DNA of 38,955 nt, taken from NCBI GenBank assembly GCA_910583935.1, contig CAJTZM010000018.1, positions 1 to 38,955 on the forward strand, read 5' to 3'. Positions 7,019-15,791 of this stretch are shown in pieces. Position 1 is the stretch's first letter, and each line of letters starts with the position of its first letter. This stretch comes from an uncultured Oscillospiraceae bacterium (GTDB taxonomy: Bacteria > Bacillota > Clostridia > Oscillospirales > Ruminococcaceae). A model generated the notes under the pieces. That model worked only from the letters and a program-made list of their open reading frames with translations. It was not told the DNA's origin and did not search any database. A program made the translations under genes and the position numbers.

Positions 7019-8683
7019 ATGCTTTTAGACCGATATCTGCCCAGAATCGAATTTGATTCCTATGAGGATTTTAAACAAAACTACCGCTGCAACATCCCCG
7101 CCGATTTTAATTTCGGCTTTGATATTGTGGACGAATGGGCCCGCCGGGAGCCGGACAAGCTGGCGCTGGTCTGGTGCAACGATCACGGGGAGGAAAAGCA
7201 CTTTACCTTTACCGATATCAGCCGCATGTCCAACCAGGCCGCCCATTTTTTCAAGGCCCACGGCGTTCGGAAAGGAACGGTAGTTATGCTGATTCTGCGC
7301 CGCCGGTGGGAATACTGGATTTGCGCCACCGCGCTGCATAAAATCGGCGCCACCCTGATTCCCGGCTCCCTGCAGCTGACGAAAAAGGATCTGGTTTATC
7401 GGGCCAACGCCGCGAAAATTCACATGATCGTCTGCGTTAACGACGATTTTGTCATCCGCCAGGTGGAGGAGGCTATGGCCGAAACCCCAACGCTGTGTAC
7501 CCGGGCGCTGGTGGCCGGTACAAAAGAGGGCTGGCTGGATTTCTCCGCTGAATTGGCAAAATATCCGCCGGAGTTTGAGCGCCCTGTTGGGGACGAGGCC
7601 CACAGCATCGATGATATTATGCTGGTGTATTTCACCTCCGGCACCACCGGGATGCCCAAAATGGTCCGGCATAATTTTGCCCATCCGCTGGGGCATATCG
7701 TCACCGCCAAGTATTGGCAGCAGGTCCAGGAAAACCGCCTGCACATGAGCGTATCCGACTCCGGCTGGGCAAAATTCGGCTGGGGCAAAATCTATGGCCA
7801 ATGGATCTGCGGCGCTGTGATCTTCTGCTATGATATGGACAAGTTTGTCCCGCTGAAGCTTTTGGAAAAGCTGGAACACTATAAGGTGACTACCTTCTGC
7901 GCACCACCCACCATGTTCCGCTTTATGCTGCAGGAGGATGTGACCAAATTTGACCTGTCCTCGATTCAGCATTGCTGCATCGCCGGGGAGCCCTTAAATC
8001 CCGAGGTGTTTAAGCAATGGGAAAAGCTGACCGGCCTTAAGCTGTACGAGGGCTTTGGGCAGAGTGAATCGTCAGTGCTGATTGCCAACTTCTCTCCCTG
8101 GATCACCCCCAAGCCCGGCTCCACCGGAAAGCCCTCTCCTCTATATGATATCGACCTGATCAACAGTCAGGGCCAGCCTTGCGAGGACGGCGAGGAGGGG
8201 GAAATCGTCGTCCGCTTAAAAAATCACAGCTGGCCTACCGGCCTATTCACCGGCTACTATATGGACGAGAAAATGACTCAGGAAAATCTGGGCGGCGAAT
8301 GGTATAACACCAAGGACGTAGCCTGGCGGGACAGCAGCGGCTACTTTTGGTTTGTAGGCCGCAACGACGACGTGATCAAGTGCTCTGGCTACCGCATCGG
8401 CCCGTTTGAGGTGGAAAGCGCCCTGACTGAGCATCCTTCGGTGGTGGAATGCGCTGTCACCGCTGCGCCGGACCCCATCCGCGGACAGGTGGTCAAGGCT
8501 ACCGTTGTGCTGGTGAAGGGGTATACCCCTTCACCAGAGCTGACCAAGGAGCTGCAAAGTTACGTCAAAAAGGTCACAGCGCCCTATAAATATCCCCGTA
8601 TCATCGAATATGTAGACGAGCTGCCCAAAACCCTGGGCGGAAAAATCAAGCGGGCCCAAATCCGCCATCGGGACCATCAATAA
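7019..8683 (+). CDS. AMP-binding acyl-CoA synthetase (medium-chain/acetyl-CoA synthetase-like)
   Basis: This 554-residue enzyme belongs to the ANL adenylating superfamily. It activates a carboxylic acid with ATP to an acyl-AMP, then transfers it to CoA. The P-loop motif is YFTSGTTGMPKM at about residues 201-212. The A5 motif reads YEGFGQSES, and the A8 hinge appears as GRNDDVIKCSGYRIGPFEVE. The terminal catalytic-lysine region is LPKTLGGKIKRAQIR. Length and motif spacing resemble medium-chain acyl-CoA synthetases. The exact acid cannot be read from sequence. RBS AAAGGAGG is about 11 bases before the ATG. It is co-transcribed with the XRE-cupin regulator and ends at a hairpin terminator. Confidence 0.92.
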   Translation: MLLDRYLPRIEFDSYEDFKQNYRCNIPADFNFGFDIVDEWARREPDKLALVWCNDHGEEKHFTFTDISRMSNQAAHFFKAHGVRKGTVVMLILRRRWEYWICATALHKIGATLIPGSLQLTKKDLVYRANAAKIHMIVCVNDDFVIRQVEEAMAETPTLCTRALVAGTKEGWLDFSAELAKYPPEFERPVGDEAHSIDDIMLVYFTSGTTGMPKMVRHNFAHPLGHIVTAKYWQQVQENRLHMSVSDSGWAKFGWGKIYGQWICGAVIFCYDMDKFVPLKLLEKLEHYKVTTFCAPPTMFRFMLQEDVTKFDLSSIQHCCIAGEPLNPEVFKQWEKLTGLKLYEGFGQSESSVLIANFSPWITPKPGSTGKPSPLYDIDLINSQGQPCEDGEEGEIVVRLKNHSWPTGLFTGYYMDEKMTQENLGGEWYNTKDVAWRDSSGYFWFVGRNDDVIKCSGYRIGPFEVESALTEHPSVVECAVTAAPDPIRGQVVKATVVLVKGYTPSPELTKELQSYVKKVTAPYKYPRIIEYVDELPKTLGGKIKRAQIRHRDHQ

Positions 8684-8684
8684 C

Positions 8685-8724
8685 AAAAAGCCCTGTACCT
8701 GTCGGGTATGGGGCTTTTATTTTC
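8685..8724 (+). terminator. Intrinsic terminator after the acyl-CoA synthetase
   Basis: AAAAGCCC (8686-8693), continued by GTACC, pairs with GGTA and GGGCTTTT (8711-8718) across a short loop, then TATTTT. It begins immediately after the stop codon. Confidence 0.7.
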
Positions 8725-8791
8725 GGAGACGTTGTGCTATCCTAAAAGGGGAATTTTCCCATTGACCGCACCGTTTGAAAGGAGCTTTTTT

Positions 8792-9298
8792 ATGTTGAAC
8801 AGCATTTTTATCCGTCGTTCCATCCGCGAATACGATACCCGTCCTGTTGAATCAGAAAAGCTGGACCGGATCCTTCGCGCTGGAATGCAGGCGCCATCCG
8901 CCATGAACCGGCAGCCTTGGGAATTTTTAGTCGTGACCCAGCCGGACCGAATCCAGAAGATCGCGGCGCTGACCCCTTATGGAAAGCCGGCCGCCCGGGC
9001 ACCGATGGTGCTGGTGCCGCTGGTCAATCAAAACAGCGCCGGAGAAAACAACCGGTTCTGGGTGCAGGATCTGTCAGCCTGTGTGCAGAACATCCTCCTT
9101 CAGGCAACCGAAGAAGGCCTGGGCAGCTGCTGGATGGGCATCTACCCCGACGAAGCGCGTACCCAGGCACTGCATGATACTTTAGGCCTGCCAGAGCAGA
9201 TCCTTCCCTTTGCCATTCTTTCCATTGGCTATGGCTTACAGGAAAATCATTTTGTCGACCGTTTTATTCCGGAAAAAATTCATTACGAAGCCTACTAA
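8792..9298 (+). CDS. Nitroreductase family protein
   Basis: The 168-residue protein is a compact FMN-dependent nitroreductase-fold oxidoreductase using NAD(P)H. The first residues FIRRSIREYDTRPV contain the phosphate-binding RRSIR motif. APSAMNRQPWEFLVV is the second FMN-contacting segment. LGSCWMGIYP, then LPFAILSIGYG complete the fold. These enzymes reduce nitro groups, quinones or flavins, and the natural substrate here is unknown. I chose the ATG at 8792 because GAAAGGAG lies about 7 bases upstream. It has a terminator before it and a convergent inverted repeat after it, so it is probably monocistronic. Confidence 0.9.
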   Translation: MLNSIFIRRSIREYDTRPVESEKLDRILRAGMQAPSAMNRQPWEFLVVTQPDRIQKIAALTPYGKPAARAPMVLVPLVNQNSAGENNRFWVQDLSACVQNILLQATEEGLGSCWMGIYPDEARTQALHDTLGLPEQILPFAILSIGYGLQENHFVDRFIPEKIHYEAY

Positions 9299-9301
9299 AA
9301 C

Positions 9302-9351
9302 ACACAGAAATCCGGCGGTTTTTTATAAAAAAAGCCGCCGGATTTCTGTGT
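9302..9351. terminator. Convergent inverted repeat, probable bidirectional terminator
   Basis: A perfect 17-base inverted repeat (9302-9318 with 9335-9351, GC core CCGGCGG/CCGCCGG) sits between the convergent nitroreductase and glycosyltransferase genes. The T-tract lies inside the loop rather than after the stem, so efficiency is uncertain. Confidence 0.55.
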
Positions 9352-9363
9352 CGCGAAAGCTGT

Positions 9364-10611
9364 TTATTGGCCATCCCTTTTCTTTTCTGTCGCCGCCTTT
9401 TGCAGCGCGCGCCAGTAATCCGCCGCCTGGCCGGCGATCCCCGCACGCTCCAGCACATAGCTTTTTCCCTTTTGGCCCATTTCCATCCGTTTTTCTTTGG
9501 GCAAAATGGCGATCTTTGTCAATGCTTTCGCCAAATCCTGTGCGTTTTTGGGCGGGACAACAGCGCCGCATTCCGCTGCATCCACTGGGTTTTGGGGGAT
9601 ATCCGCCTGACAGACCACCGGAACGCCGCCGGCCATCGCCAGCAGGATTCGGGAGGTGTCGGCACCATAGCGATGCCAGCGATAGGGCGGCAGGCTGACA
9701 TAAACGCAGTCAGCCTCTGTGTACAGATCTACCAGCTGTTCCGGCTGGACGCCGTCTAAAAACAATACATTCGCCAGCCCCCGTTCCTTGACCTGCCTTT
9801 TTAGCTGGGACTTAAACACGCCGTTTCCGGCCAGTATAAACAGCACCTCACGCGGTGCCAGCGCCGCCGACTCAATCAAAAGCTCCAAGCCCCGATCCTT
9901 ATCAATATCCCCGCCTGCTAAACAAATAAAATATCCCTTTTCCCGGTACCGGTCCACAAAATCCATATGACGCTGCGGCGGACGGTGTTCCCGCAAAAAA
10001 TGCCCGGACAGCGCCTGAGGAACCGGGGAGAATTTTTGGGGATCCACTCCCAGCGCCGCCATATGCTCTGCCAAACGGGAATAGATTGACAAAACCCGAT
10101 CGCTTTTTTTATAAAGCTTTTTCTGCATCCTGTAAAACCGCCGGATCAAATAATGGCCCGGCGCATATTCCAGCACCTCCTGTAAATGCTCCGGATAGAT
10201 TCTTCGCACATCAAAGACCAGCGGAACGCCCAGCTCCTTGGCGATTTTTACCGCGATTCGCCCTCCTAAAAGGTGGCGAGAAGAAAGCATCACCACATCC
10301 GGCTTCCAGTCGACAATAATCGGCATGCTCCGACGGATTCCCTTTTCAAATGGCCTGGCTCCCCGCAGAATTTTTTTCTCTCGGTCGGCGGCGGCCGGCG
10401 TCCTGACCCATAAAAACGGGATCCCCTCCTGCTCCTGGATTTGTCCTACCTGAGCCTTTTCCGGGTTTCGCTTTCGCAGATAAGAATAATCCGCCGCAAC
10501 AATCAGCGGCTTTCCGCCGCATTTTTTCCATTCTTCCGCTAAATCAAAAGCGTGGGTATCCCCACCAAAAAGTGCGGTCCCCGCATCATAATCAATAATA
10601 AGAATTTTCAT
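9364..10611 (-). CDS. Family 4 glycosyltransferase
   Basis: The 415-residue protein has a GT-B layout. The N-terminal acceptor domain begins MKILIIDYDAGTALFGGDTH, with the glycine-rich loop near residues 15-18. The C-terminal nucleotide-sugar domain contains FICLAGGDIDKDRGLELLIE and LFILAGNGVFKSQL. Later comes ADTSRILLAMAGGVPVV in the position of the GT4 E-x7-E region, although the usual first glutamate is not obvious, and then CGAVVPPKN. Such enzymes transfer sugars to lipid carriers or surface polysaccharides. Donor and acceptor cannot be deduced. RBS GGAGGGG precedes the ATG at 10611. It stands alone, with no other polysaccharide genes in the window. Confidence 0.85.
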   Translation of the reverse strand: MKILIIDYDAGTALFGGDTHAFDLAEEWKKCGGKPLIVAADYSYLRKRNPEKAQVGQIQEQEGIPFLWVRTPAAADREKKILRGARPFEKGIRRSMPIIVDWKPDVVMLSSRHLLGGRIAVKIAKELGVPLVFDVRRIYPEHLQEVLEYAPGHYLIRRFYRMQKKLYKKSDRVLSIYSRLAEHMAALGVDPQKFSPVPQALSGHFLREHRPPQRHMDFVDRYREKGYFICLAGGDIDKDRGLELLIESAALAPREVLFILAGNGVFKSQLKRQVKERGLANVLFLDGVQPEQLVDLYTEADCVYVSLPPYRWHRYGADTSRILLAMAGGVPVVCQADIPQNPVDAAECGAVVPPKNAQDLAKALTKIAILPKEKRMEMGQKGKSYVLERAGIAGQAADYWRALQKAATEKKRDGQ

Positions 10612-10753
10612 CGCTTTCCCCTCCGGTCCTTTTGCCGCCCGTTTTGCCTATCTACCCTGCAAACGAAAAAGGCGCGCATTCTCCTTTTTTATTTTTGCCT
10701 TTTCGCCCAGGCACTATACAAAAGGAAAAGCGCGGCCGGAAGAAAATCGTCAA

Positions 10754-10787
10754 AAAAAGTAAGGACTTTTATAAGTCCTTACTTTTT
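10754..10787 (-). terminator. Intrinsic terminator after the FMN-binding lipoprotein gene
   Basis: A perfect 15-base inverted repeat (10754-10768 with 10773-10787, core GTAAGGACTT) has a 4-base loop. On the minus strand it starts 3 bases after the stop and ends in seven T residues. Confidence 0.8.
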
Positions 10788-10790
10788 ATT

Positions 10791-12005
10791 TTATGCATCT
10801 ACCAAGGCCGTCTCATCGGAACCGTATAAAGCGTTTTCTAGGGCCGCTGTCACCAGCCTTTTAAAATGGCTGGTGGACCGGCTCGCTCCCGCAATTGTCT
10901 CCATCTCCTCCGGCAAATACTGCTTTTGGATAAACTCCTCGATGATCGCCGGATAAATCACCGACGGATCCGGACCCTCTTCGCTTTCTTCCAGAGGACT
11001 TTTTGAGCGGTAATTGCCCTGTTCGTCCTCCGCGTCAAAAACGATCTGCAAAACCGCGTTATCCTGGATGGTCAAAACGACAAATTCCGTCCAGCCATCT
11101 GCCGGCTCGCGCAGCTGGGCGCGGTACTGCCCATCCTCAAAAAGCGGCGCAGTCGCAAGCTCATCCCTGCCCAGCCGGGCATTGATCAGCGCGTGTCTTA
11201 CAAGCTTTTTAAAATGGTTGGTAGAAATGGTCGCGCCGGCCACACCGTCCATCTCCTCAACAGAGCCGGACGCCAGGTAGGCGTCTGCCAGCTTTTGGCC
11301 GTAATCCGCCGGATAGGTCTCGGGCAATCCTTTTGCCGCGTTCCCGGCGATCATGTCCTTTCGGTACTTTTCATCGTCCGATTTCAGTGCCCCATCCTCG
11401 TCGCGTCCATCGTATTCGACCTTCTCAACCTCTCCGCCGGTGATTGTGACCCGGACAAAGTCCTTCCAACCGTTGTCATAATCCGGCATCTGCACCTCAT
11501 AGATGCCATCCTGGAAAATCGGCAGCGCCGTTTCTCCTGGCGCGCCCTTTTTCACCTGCACCATCAAAGCAGCCATGATCCTTTTAAAATTTTGTGAGGA
11601 GACGGTTGCGCCCGCAACCGTCTCAACCCTTTCCGGATCATATTGGACAGTCCGAAACGCTGTGAGCAAAGCCTCATACGCCTGCTCCGGATAGGCGGCA
11701 GGCAAGCCGTTTACCGCGTTTCCCACCGCCATGTTATCCCGGTAGGACGGATCCTGGCTCTTTTTTCCGCCGTTTTCGTTCAAGGCATCGTAGGCTACCT
11801 CGGCGATAAATCCATCCGCCACCGTCACTATCCCGTATTCTTGCCACCCATCTTGGTCGTATTCCGGCATCCGTACCGTATAGGTTCCGTCCGTATAAGG
11901 ACCCCGTTCCGTCTCCGCCAAGTTGCTCTGCGTCCCTCCGGCGCAGCCTGCTATACTCAGGCAGACCCAAAAAGCCCCTATAGCGCACATCCATTTTTTA
12001 CTCAT
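10791..12005 (-). CDS. Lipoprotein with three FMN-binding-type repeats (PplA-like)
   Basis: The 404-residue product starts with a lipoprotein signal peptide whose lipobox is SIAGC (Cys21). It should be lipid-anchored on the outer face of the membrane. Three repeats of about 110-120 residues follow, at roughly 36-152, 163-280 and 287-394. Each opens DG-x-Y, continues with a GW and V-x-YDA-like strand pattern, and closes with a GA[TS] motif: AGATVSS (131), AGATIST (257) and AGASRST (372), then NFK/HFK and a helix. This is the design of FMN_bind domains in NqrC/RnfG and of Listeria PplA, where a Ser/Thr of the motif carries covalent FMN. Electron transfer is inference. Start at 12005 is set by AGGAGG. 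The gene lies directly after the ftsZ terminator. Confidence 0.8.
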   Translation of the reverse strand: MSKKWMCAIGAFWVCLSIAGCAGGTQSNLAETERGPYTDGTYTVRMPEYDQDGWQEYGIVTVADGFIAEVAYDALNENGGKKSQDPSYRDNMAVGNAVNGLPAAYPEQAYEALLTAFRTVQYDPERVETVAGATVSSQNFKRIMAALMVQVKKGAPGETALPIFQDGIYEVQMPDYDNGWKDFVRVTITGGEVEKVEYDGRDEDGALKSDDEKYRKDMIAGNAAKGLPETYPADYGQKLADAYLASGSVEEMDGVAGATISTNHFKKLVRHALINARLGRDELATAPLFEDGQYRAQLREPADGWTEFVVLTIQDNAVLQIVFDAEDEQGNYRSKSPLEESEEGPDPSVIYPAIIEEFIQKQYLPEEMETIAGASRSTSHFKRLVTAALENALYGSDETALVDA

Positions 12006-12083
12006 CTTGTAAAGTCCTCCTGTCCCTATCTCTCCGCCGTCTAAAAGATATCCGCAAGCTCTTGCCGCCCGGCGGCTGTCAAA

Positions 12084-12117
12084 GAAAAAATCCGCGGAAC
12101 AAACGGCGTTCCGCGGA
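12084..12117 (-). terminator. Intrinsic terminator of ftsZ
   Basis: TCCGCGGAAC (12091-12100) and GTTCCGCGGA (12108-12117) form a perfect GC-rich 10-base stem with a 7-base loop. On the minus strand it runs into TTTTTTCTTT, 17 bases after the ftsZ stop. Confidence 0.87.
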
Positions 12118-12134
12118 AACACGACCGTTCGCGA

Positions 12135-13250
12135 TCAGCGGTCAAAAATTTTCCGAATTACTTCAAATTCGTCGATTTCCTGCTTTTCTTCCTCTTCGCT
12201 GATCCCCAAGCTCTCTAAAATGGCAGAAGCTGGATCCTTCTCCTCCGTTTTTTCCTCCTTTGTCTTCTCCTCCTGCCGGAAGGGCTCCTCTGTTTCAAAA
12301 TTGGTGGCGATTACCGTTACCTGCATTTCGTCGCTAAACGAAGGATCCAGCGCCGCGCCCCAGATGATATTGGCGTCCGGATGGGCCACATCCCGCACCA
12401 TGCTCGAAGCCAGGTCCACATCCTCCAGGCTGATATCCGGAGACGCGATGATGTTGATAATCACACCCTTTGCGCCATTGATGGAGGTTTCTAAAAGCGG
12501 ACTGGAAATCGCCGCGGCGGCGGCATCTGCCGCCTTATCCTTGCCCGACGCGCGCCCTACGCCCATGTGGGCTTGTCCTGCGTTTTTCATGACGGCGGTC
12601 ACGTCCGCAAAGTCCAGATTAATAAGCCCCGGGATATTGATTAGGTCGGAAATACTCTGTACACCATGGCGCAACACGTCGTCCGCCACCTCAAAGGCAT
12701 TGACCAGCGTGATTTTTGTCTCCGATAAGTATTTGAGCTTTTCATTCGGAACTACCACCAGCGCGTCCACGTGCTCCCGCAGAGATAAAATCCCCATCTC
12801 CGCCTGCTCCATTCGCCGGCGCCCTTCAAAGGCAAAAGGCTTGGTCACAATTCCCACCGTCAGAATTCCCATATCTTTTGCGATCTCCGCCACAATCGGC
12901 GCGGCACCGGTTCCGGTGCCTCCGCCCATTCCGGCTGCGACAAACAGCATGTCCGTCCCCTTTAAGGCCGCCGAAATTTCCTCCCGGCTCTCCTCCGCCG
13001 CCTTCTGCCCAATTTCCGGGTGTCCGCCGGCGCCCTTGCCCCGGGTCGATTTCATCCCGATTTGGATCTTCTGGGTCGCATTCGAGGAGGAAAGAACCTG
13101 ACTGTCTGTATTCAGCGAAATAAACTCTACGCTTTGCATACCGGAAGAGATCATCCGGTTCACCGCGTTGCCGCCGCCGCCGCCAACGCCGACCACCTTA
13201 ATCGCAACGCCTTTATCTACATAATTATCAATTTCAAAATTCATGAGCAT
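12135..13250 (-). CDS. ftsZ: Cell division protein FtsZ
   Basis: FtsZ is the tubulin-like GTPase that forms the division ring at mid-cell. The 371-residue sequence has the N-terminal GVGGGGGNAVNRMI loop, the tubulin signature GGGTGTGAAP and the T7-loop NLDFADV region that completes the neighbouring GTPase site. An acidic, charged linker (KTKEEKTEEKD) leads to the C-terminal peptide IDEFEVIRKIFDR, which differs from the DIPxFLRR form known from Bacillus but keeps hydrophobic and basic residues. Start ATG at 13250 follows AGGAGG by 9 bases; a second ATG lies two codons on. It is the last gene of the dcw cluster, separated from ftsQ by 204 bases with a possible promoter, and ends at a strong terminator. 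ftsA is not adjacent, as is common in Clostridia. Confidence 0.98.
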   Translation of the reverse strand: MLMNFEIDNYVDKGVAIKVVGVGGGGGNAVNRMISSGMQSVEFISLNTDSQVLSSSNATQKIQIGMKSTRGKGAGGHPEIGQKAAEESREEISAALKGTDMLFVAAGMGGGTGTGAAPIVAEIAKDMGILTVGIVTKPFAFEGRRRMEQAEMGILSLREHVDALVVVPNEKLKYLSETKITLVNAFEVADDVLRHGVQSISDLINIPGLINLDFADVTAVMKNAGQAHMGVGRASGKDKAADAAAAAISSPLLETSINGAKGVIINIIASPDISLEDVDLASSMVRDVAHPDANIIWGAALDPSFSDEMQVTVIATNFETEEPFRQEEKTKEEKTEEKDPASAILESLGISEEEEKQEIDEFEVIRKIFDR

Positions 13251-13356
13251 GTTGATTTTCCTCCTAAGCTTTCTTTATTCCAAACAGAAGTTACCCAGCA
13301 GCTAAACTTCACATCTTGTTGTCAATCTATAAAATATGTCTTAATTCCCTCATTTT

Positions 13357-13385
13357 ACTGTACCATTTTTTTTTCTTGAATTCAA
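13357..13385 (-). promoter_or_regulatory. Possible sigma-A promoter for ftsZ
   Basis: On the minus strand TTGAAT (13385-13380) and TACAGT (13362-13357) are 17 bases apart, about 107 bases before the ftsZ ATG, in an A/T-rich stretch. The boxes are imperfect matches. The 204-base gap after ftsQ makes a separate ftsZ promoter plausible. Confidence 0.4.
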
Positions 13386-13454
13386 TAGCGAATCCTTTGT
13401 TTTCACGGGTTTTTTGCATTTTTTACAAGGACTTTTCCCATTCATCTTCCTGTT

Positions 13455-14426
13455 TTAACCCGAATCGTCCCCCTGGCTTGGCAGAACCTCCCCCGAACCC
13501 ACAGAGGACGTCCCTTCGTCCGGCGGAGAAGCCGCGCCACTGTCTGCAGCCTGTCCATCCTGAGGCCGACTGCTTACGGACGGCGTCTTTACCTGCCCGG
13601 ACGGCCGCGTCCAGACCTCTCCATCGTATGAGGCGTCAATCGTTCCCCGAAATCCATTGAGCAGATCTTCTGTTTCGATCACCTTTAAAATCAGCTCCAG
13701 CTTATATTCCAGGCTGCTGTCCGTACCCAATACAATCTCCAGCTGATCCTGATAATAAAGCTTAAGGTCGTATGGGTCGGAAAGGTCGATGACATTATAA
13801 TAAGGAAAGTCCATCTTCCGGATGGCCTCCATAATCAGGCGCATTCTTTTAACATTTTCCGAGTCGCTTTCCTCCAGATAACTACCCTGCTCCGGCGATT
13901 CCTCAGAAAATCCCATTACAATCGGCATTTCCTCCGGCAAAACCGGCGTGTTGCACTCCAGCACCCGCCCTCTTTCGCTGATCAGCGTGTAGCCGGCCCC
14001 GGCATCAATCGCGCCAAAGGGGACCTCCTGTGTAATTTCCAGCACGATGGTGTCCGGCAGCTTCCGGCGGATTTTTACATCGGCAATATAGCTGTATTCC
14101 CCCACCAGCTTTTCGCGAATCTGCGCGTCCTTGAGCCTGAACATATTCTCTTCCAGTAAAATTCCGGAGGACAGAATCAGTGATCGGTCGTCGTATCGGT
14201 CGCAGCCTGTCACCGTAATGGCCTTGATCTTAAAAAAAACGGTGGTGGTCAGCACAATGGTGGTAGTCACCATAAAAACCAGAATCAGCAGATACCAAAG
14301 CGTATTGTTTCCCCGGCGGCGACGTTTTTTTCGCGGCGGGCGCACCGCGTCCGCTCTCATCCCGTTATGAAAATCGGGATGAGCAGCGGTCCGTCTTCTG
14401 CCATGCTTTTTTTCCTTTCTGCTCAT
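13455..14426 (-). CDS. ftsQ: Cell division protein FtsQ/DivIB
   Basis: DivIB/FtsQ is a bitopic division protein that links with FtsL and the septal PBP. The 323-residue product has a very basic cytoplasmic tail (repeated RKKRRRRG-type clusters), one membrane span (about residues 42-64, TLWYLLILVFMVTTTIVLTT) and then a POTRA domain starting FFKIKAITVTG. A beta domain with RRKLPDTIVLEI and GYTLISERGRVLE follows. The tail is rich in Ser, Pro, Gly and Asp, typical of the disordered gamma region. The start at 14426 is used because GGGAG lies 7 bases upstream; the longer frame runs into murA. The gap to the murA stop is 16 bases. Confidence 0.9.
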   Translation of the reverse strand: MSRKEKKHGRRRTAAHPDFHNGMRADAVRPPRKKRRRRGNNTLWYLLILVFMVTTTIVLTTTVFFKIKAITVTGCDRYDDRSLILSSGILLEENMFRLKDAQIREKLVGEYSYIADVKIRRKLPDTIVLEITQEVPFGAIDAGAGYTLISERGRVLECNTPVLPEEMPIVMGFSEESPEQGSYLEESDSENVKRMRLIMEAIRKMDFPYYNVIDLSDPYDLKLYYQDQLEIVLGTDSSLEYKLELILKVIETEDLLNGFRGTIDASYDGEVWTRPSGQVKTPSVSSRPQDGQAADSGAASPPDEGTSSVGSGEVLPSQGDDSG

Positions 14427-14442
14427 TCTTTTTCTCCCGCCC

Positions 14443-15696
14443 TTACCGTCTCCTGATTTTTGCTCCCATCGCCGCCAGATTCCGGGAAAAATGCTCATAT
14501 CCCCGTTCAATCCACTGGATTCCCTCTACCTGGCTGAATCCCTGGGCTGCCAGCGCCGCCAATACCAATCCTGCGCCGCCGCGCAAATCCTCGGCGCAAA
14601 CCTTCGCGCCGTGCAGCTGCTTTGAGCCCTCTACCAGCGCGACCCGTCCCTCCCGGCGGATCAACGCGCCCATTTTTTGCAGTCCGGGGATGCTGCTGTA
14701 CCGGTTTTCAAAAATATTTTCCACAAATCGGCTGTTCCCCTGAGCTGTCGCCGCCAGCGACAGAAAAATCGGCAGTCCATCGGTGGGAAAGCCCGGGTAA
14801 GGCGCTGTTTCGACCGGTGGAAAAGCTTGGATCCGGCCGTCTGACTTAAGAAAAATCCAATCCTTTTCCCTGCAGATCCGACTGCCGCTTTTCTGCAGCA
14901 GCGTCAGCATAGTCAAAAGATCGTGGGGATCTACGCCCCGAACCGCTGCCTGCCCTCCTGTTATGGCGGCAGCCGCCAGATAGGTTGCGGCGGCAATCCG
15001 GTCCCCCATTACTGTATGTTCACAGCCCTGCAGCCTGGTAACGCCTTCTATTTCGATGACGCTGCTCCCCGCGCCCCGGATCTTTGCGCCGCACCGATTG
15101 AGGAATGCGGCCAGATCTACAATTTCCGGCTCCCTGGCTACCTGACACAGCGTTGTTTTTCCTTTTGCAAATACCGCCGCCATCATCAGATTTTCGGTGG
15201 CGCCAACACTGGGGAAGGACAGGGTAATCCGTGTCCCCTGCAGCTTTTGGGGCGCGCAACACAAAAGATCCTGCTGCCTTTCCTGCACTATGGCTCCCAT
15301 CTGCCGCAGTCCCTGCAGATGCAGGTCGATTGGCCGGGGACCTAAACGGCATCCCCCAGGGTAAGCGATTTTCACCTGTCCGCATCTGGCCAGCAGCGGC
15401 CCTAAGAAAACGATAGATGACCGCATTTTCCCAGTCAGTGCCTCAGACAGCTCCTGGCTGGAAAGATTTGTCGTATCAACCACAATGCTCCCCTGCTCTC
15501 CGCTGGCCCGACACCCTAAGGTTCGCAGAATCTGTACGGTCAGCGCCGTATCGGAGAGAGCAGGACAATTATGTATCGTACAGCGCCCGCCTACGAGCAC
15601 CGTTGCCGCCAGGATGGGCAAAACGCTGTTTTTGGCGCCCTGAATCCGGATTTCTCCTTCCAGGCGCTGTCCGCCCACAATCTCATATCTATCCAT
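14443..15696 (-). CDS. murA: UDP-N-acetylglucosamine 1-carboxyvinyltransferase
   Basis: MurA transfers enolpyruvate from PEP to UDP-GlcNAc, the first committed step of peptidoglycan synthesis. The 417-residue protein begins MDRYEIVGGQRLEGEIRIQG and then AKNSVLPILAA, with the substrate-binding Lys22-Asn23. The catalytic loop PGGCRLGPRPIDLH keeps the PEP-binding cysteine (Cys116), so the enzyme is expected to be fosfomycin-sensitive, not the Cys-to-Asp type. YPGFPTDGLP carries the conserved aspartate. Start at 15696 is supported by GAGAGGAAAGG; the longer frame adds an N-terminus unlike the family. It lies between murG and ftsQ, a clostridial arrangement. Many Firmicutes have a second murA elsewhere; none is visible here. 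Confidence 0.96.
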   Translation of the reverse strand: MDRYEIVGGQRLEGEIRIQGAKNSVLPILAATVLVGGRCTIHNCPALSDTALTVQILRTLGCRASGEQGSIVVDTTNLSSQELSEALTGKMRSSIVFLGPLLARCGQVKIAYPGGCRLGPRPIDLHLQGLRQMGAIVQERQQDLLCCAPQKLQGTRITLSFPSVGATENLMMAAVFAKGKTTLCQVAREPEIVDLAAFLNRCGAKIRGAGSSVIEIEGVTRLQGCEHTVMGDRIAAATYLAAAAITGGQAAVRGVDPHDLLTMLTLLQKSGSRICREKDWIFLKSDGRIQAFPPVETAPYPGFPTDGLPIFLSLAATAQGNSRFVENIFENRYSSIPGLQKMGALIRREGRVALVEGSKQLHGAKVCAEDLRGGAGLVLAALAAQGFSQVEGIQWIERGYEHFSRNLAAMGAKIRRR

Positions 15697-15791
15697 AAAC
15701 GCCTTTCCTCTCTGATAAAAAGTCCCGCCAAAACGGTTCATTTCATCATATGCATCCAGGCGTTTTCGGTGAAAATCCTATGGAAAACCGT

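Noticed and set aside
7025..7972. A 315-codon minus-strand frame opposite the acyl-CoA synthetase
   Set aside because: It is a shadow of a well-supported enzyme gene, with no ribosome site or recognisable motif.
10608..10679. A 23-codon frame just upstream of the glycosyltransferase, ending in ATGA with its start
   Set aside because: The ribosome-site-like AAGGAGA touches the ATG, with spacing too short for normal initiation, and the peptide shows no attenuation feature such as codon runs.
12220..13101. A 293-codon plus-strand frame opposite ftsZ
   Set aside because: It is a complement of the conserved ftsZ gene; composition is Ser/Ala/Pro-rich and no family resemblance is seen.
13251..13454. 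A sigma-H-type sporulation promoter before ftsZ
   Set aside because: AGGATT and GAATT elements exist (AAAGGATTCGCTATTGAATT), but their spacing is too short for a sigma-H promoter.
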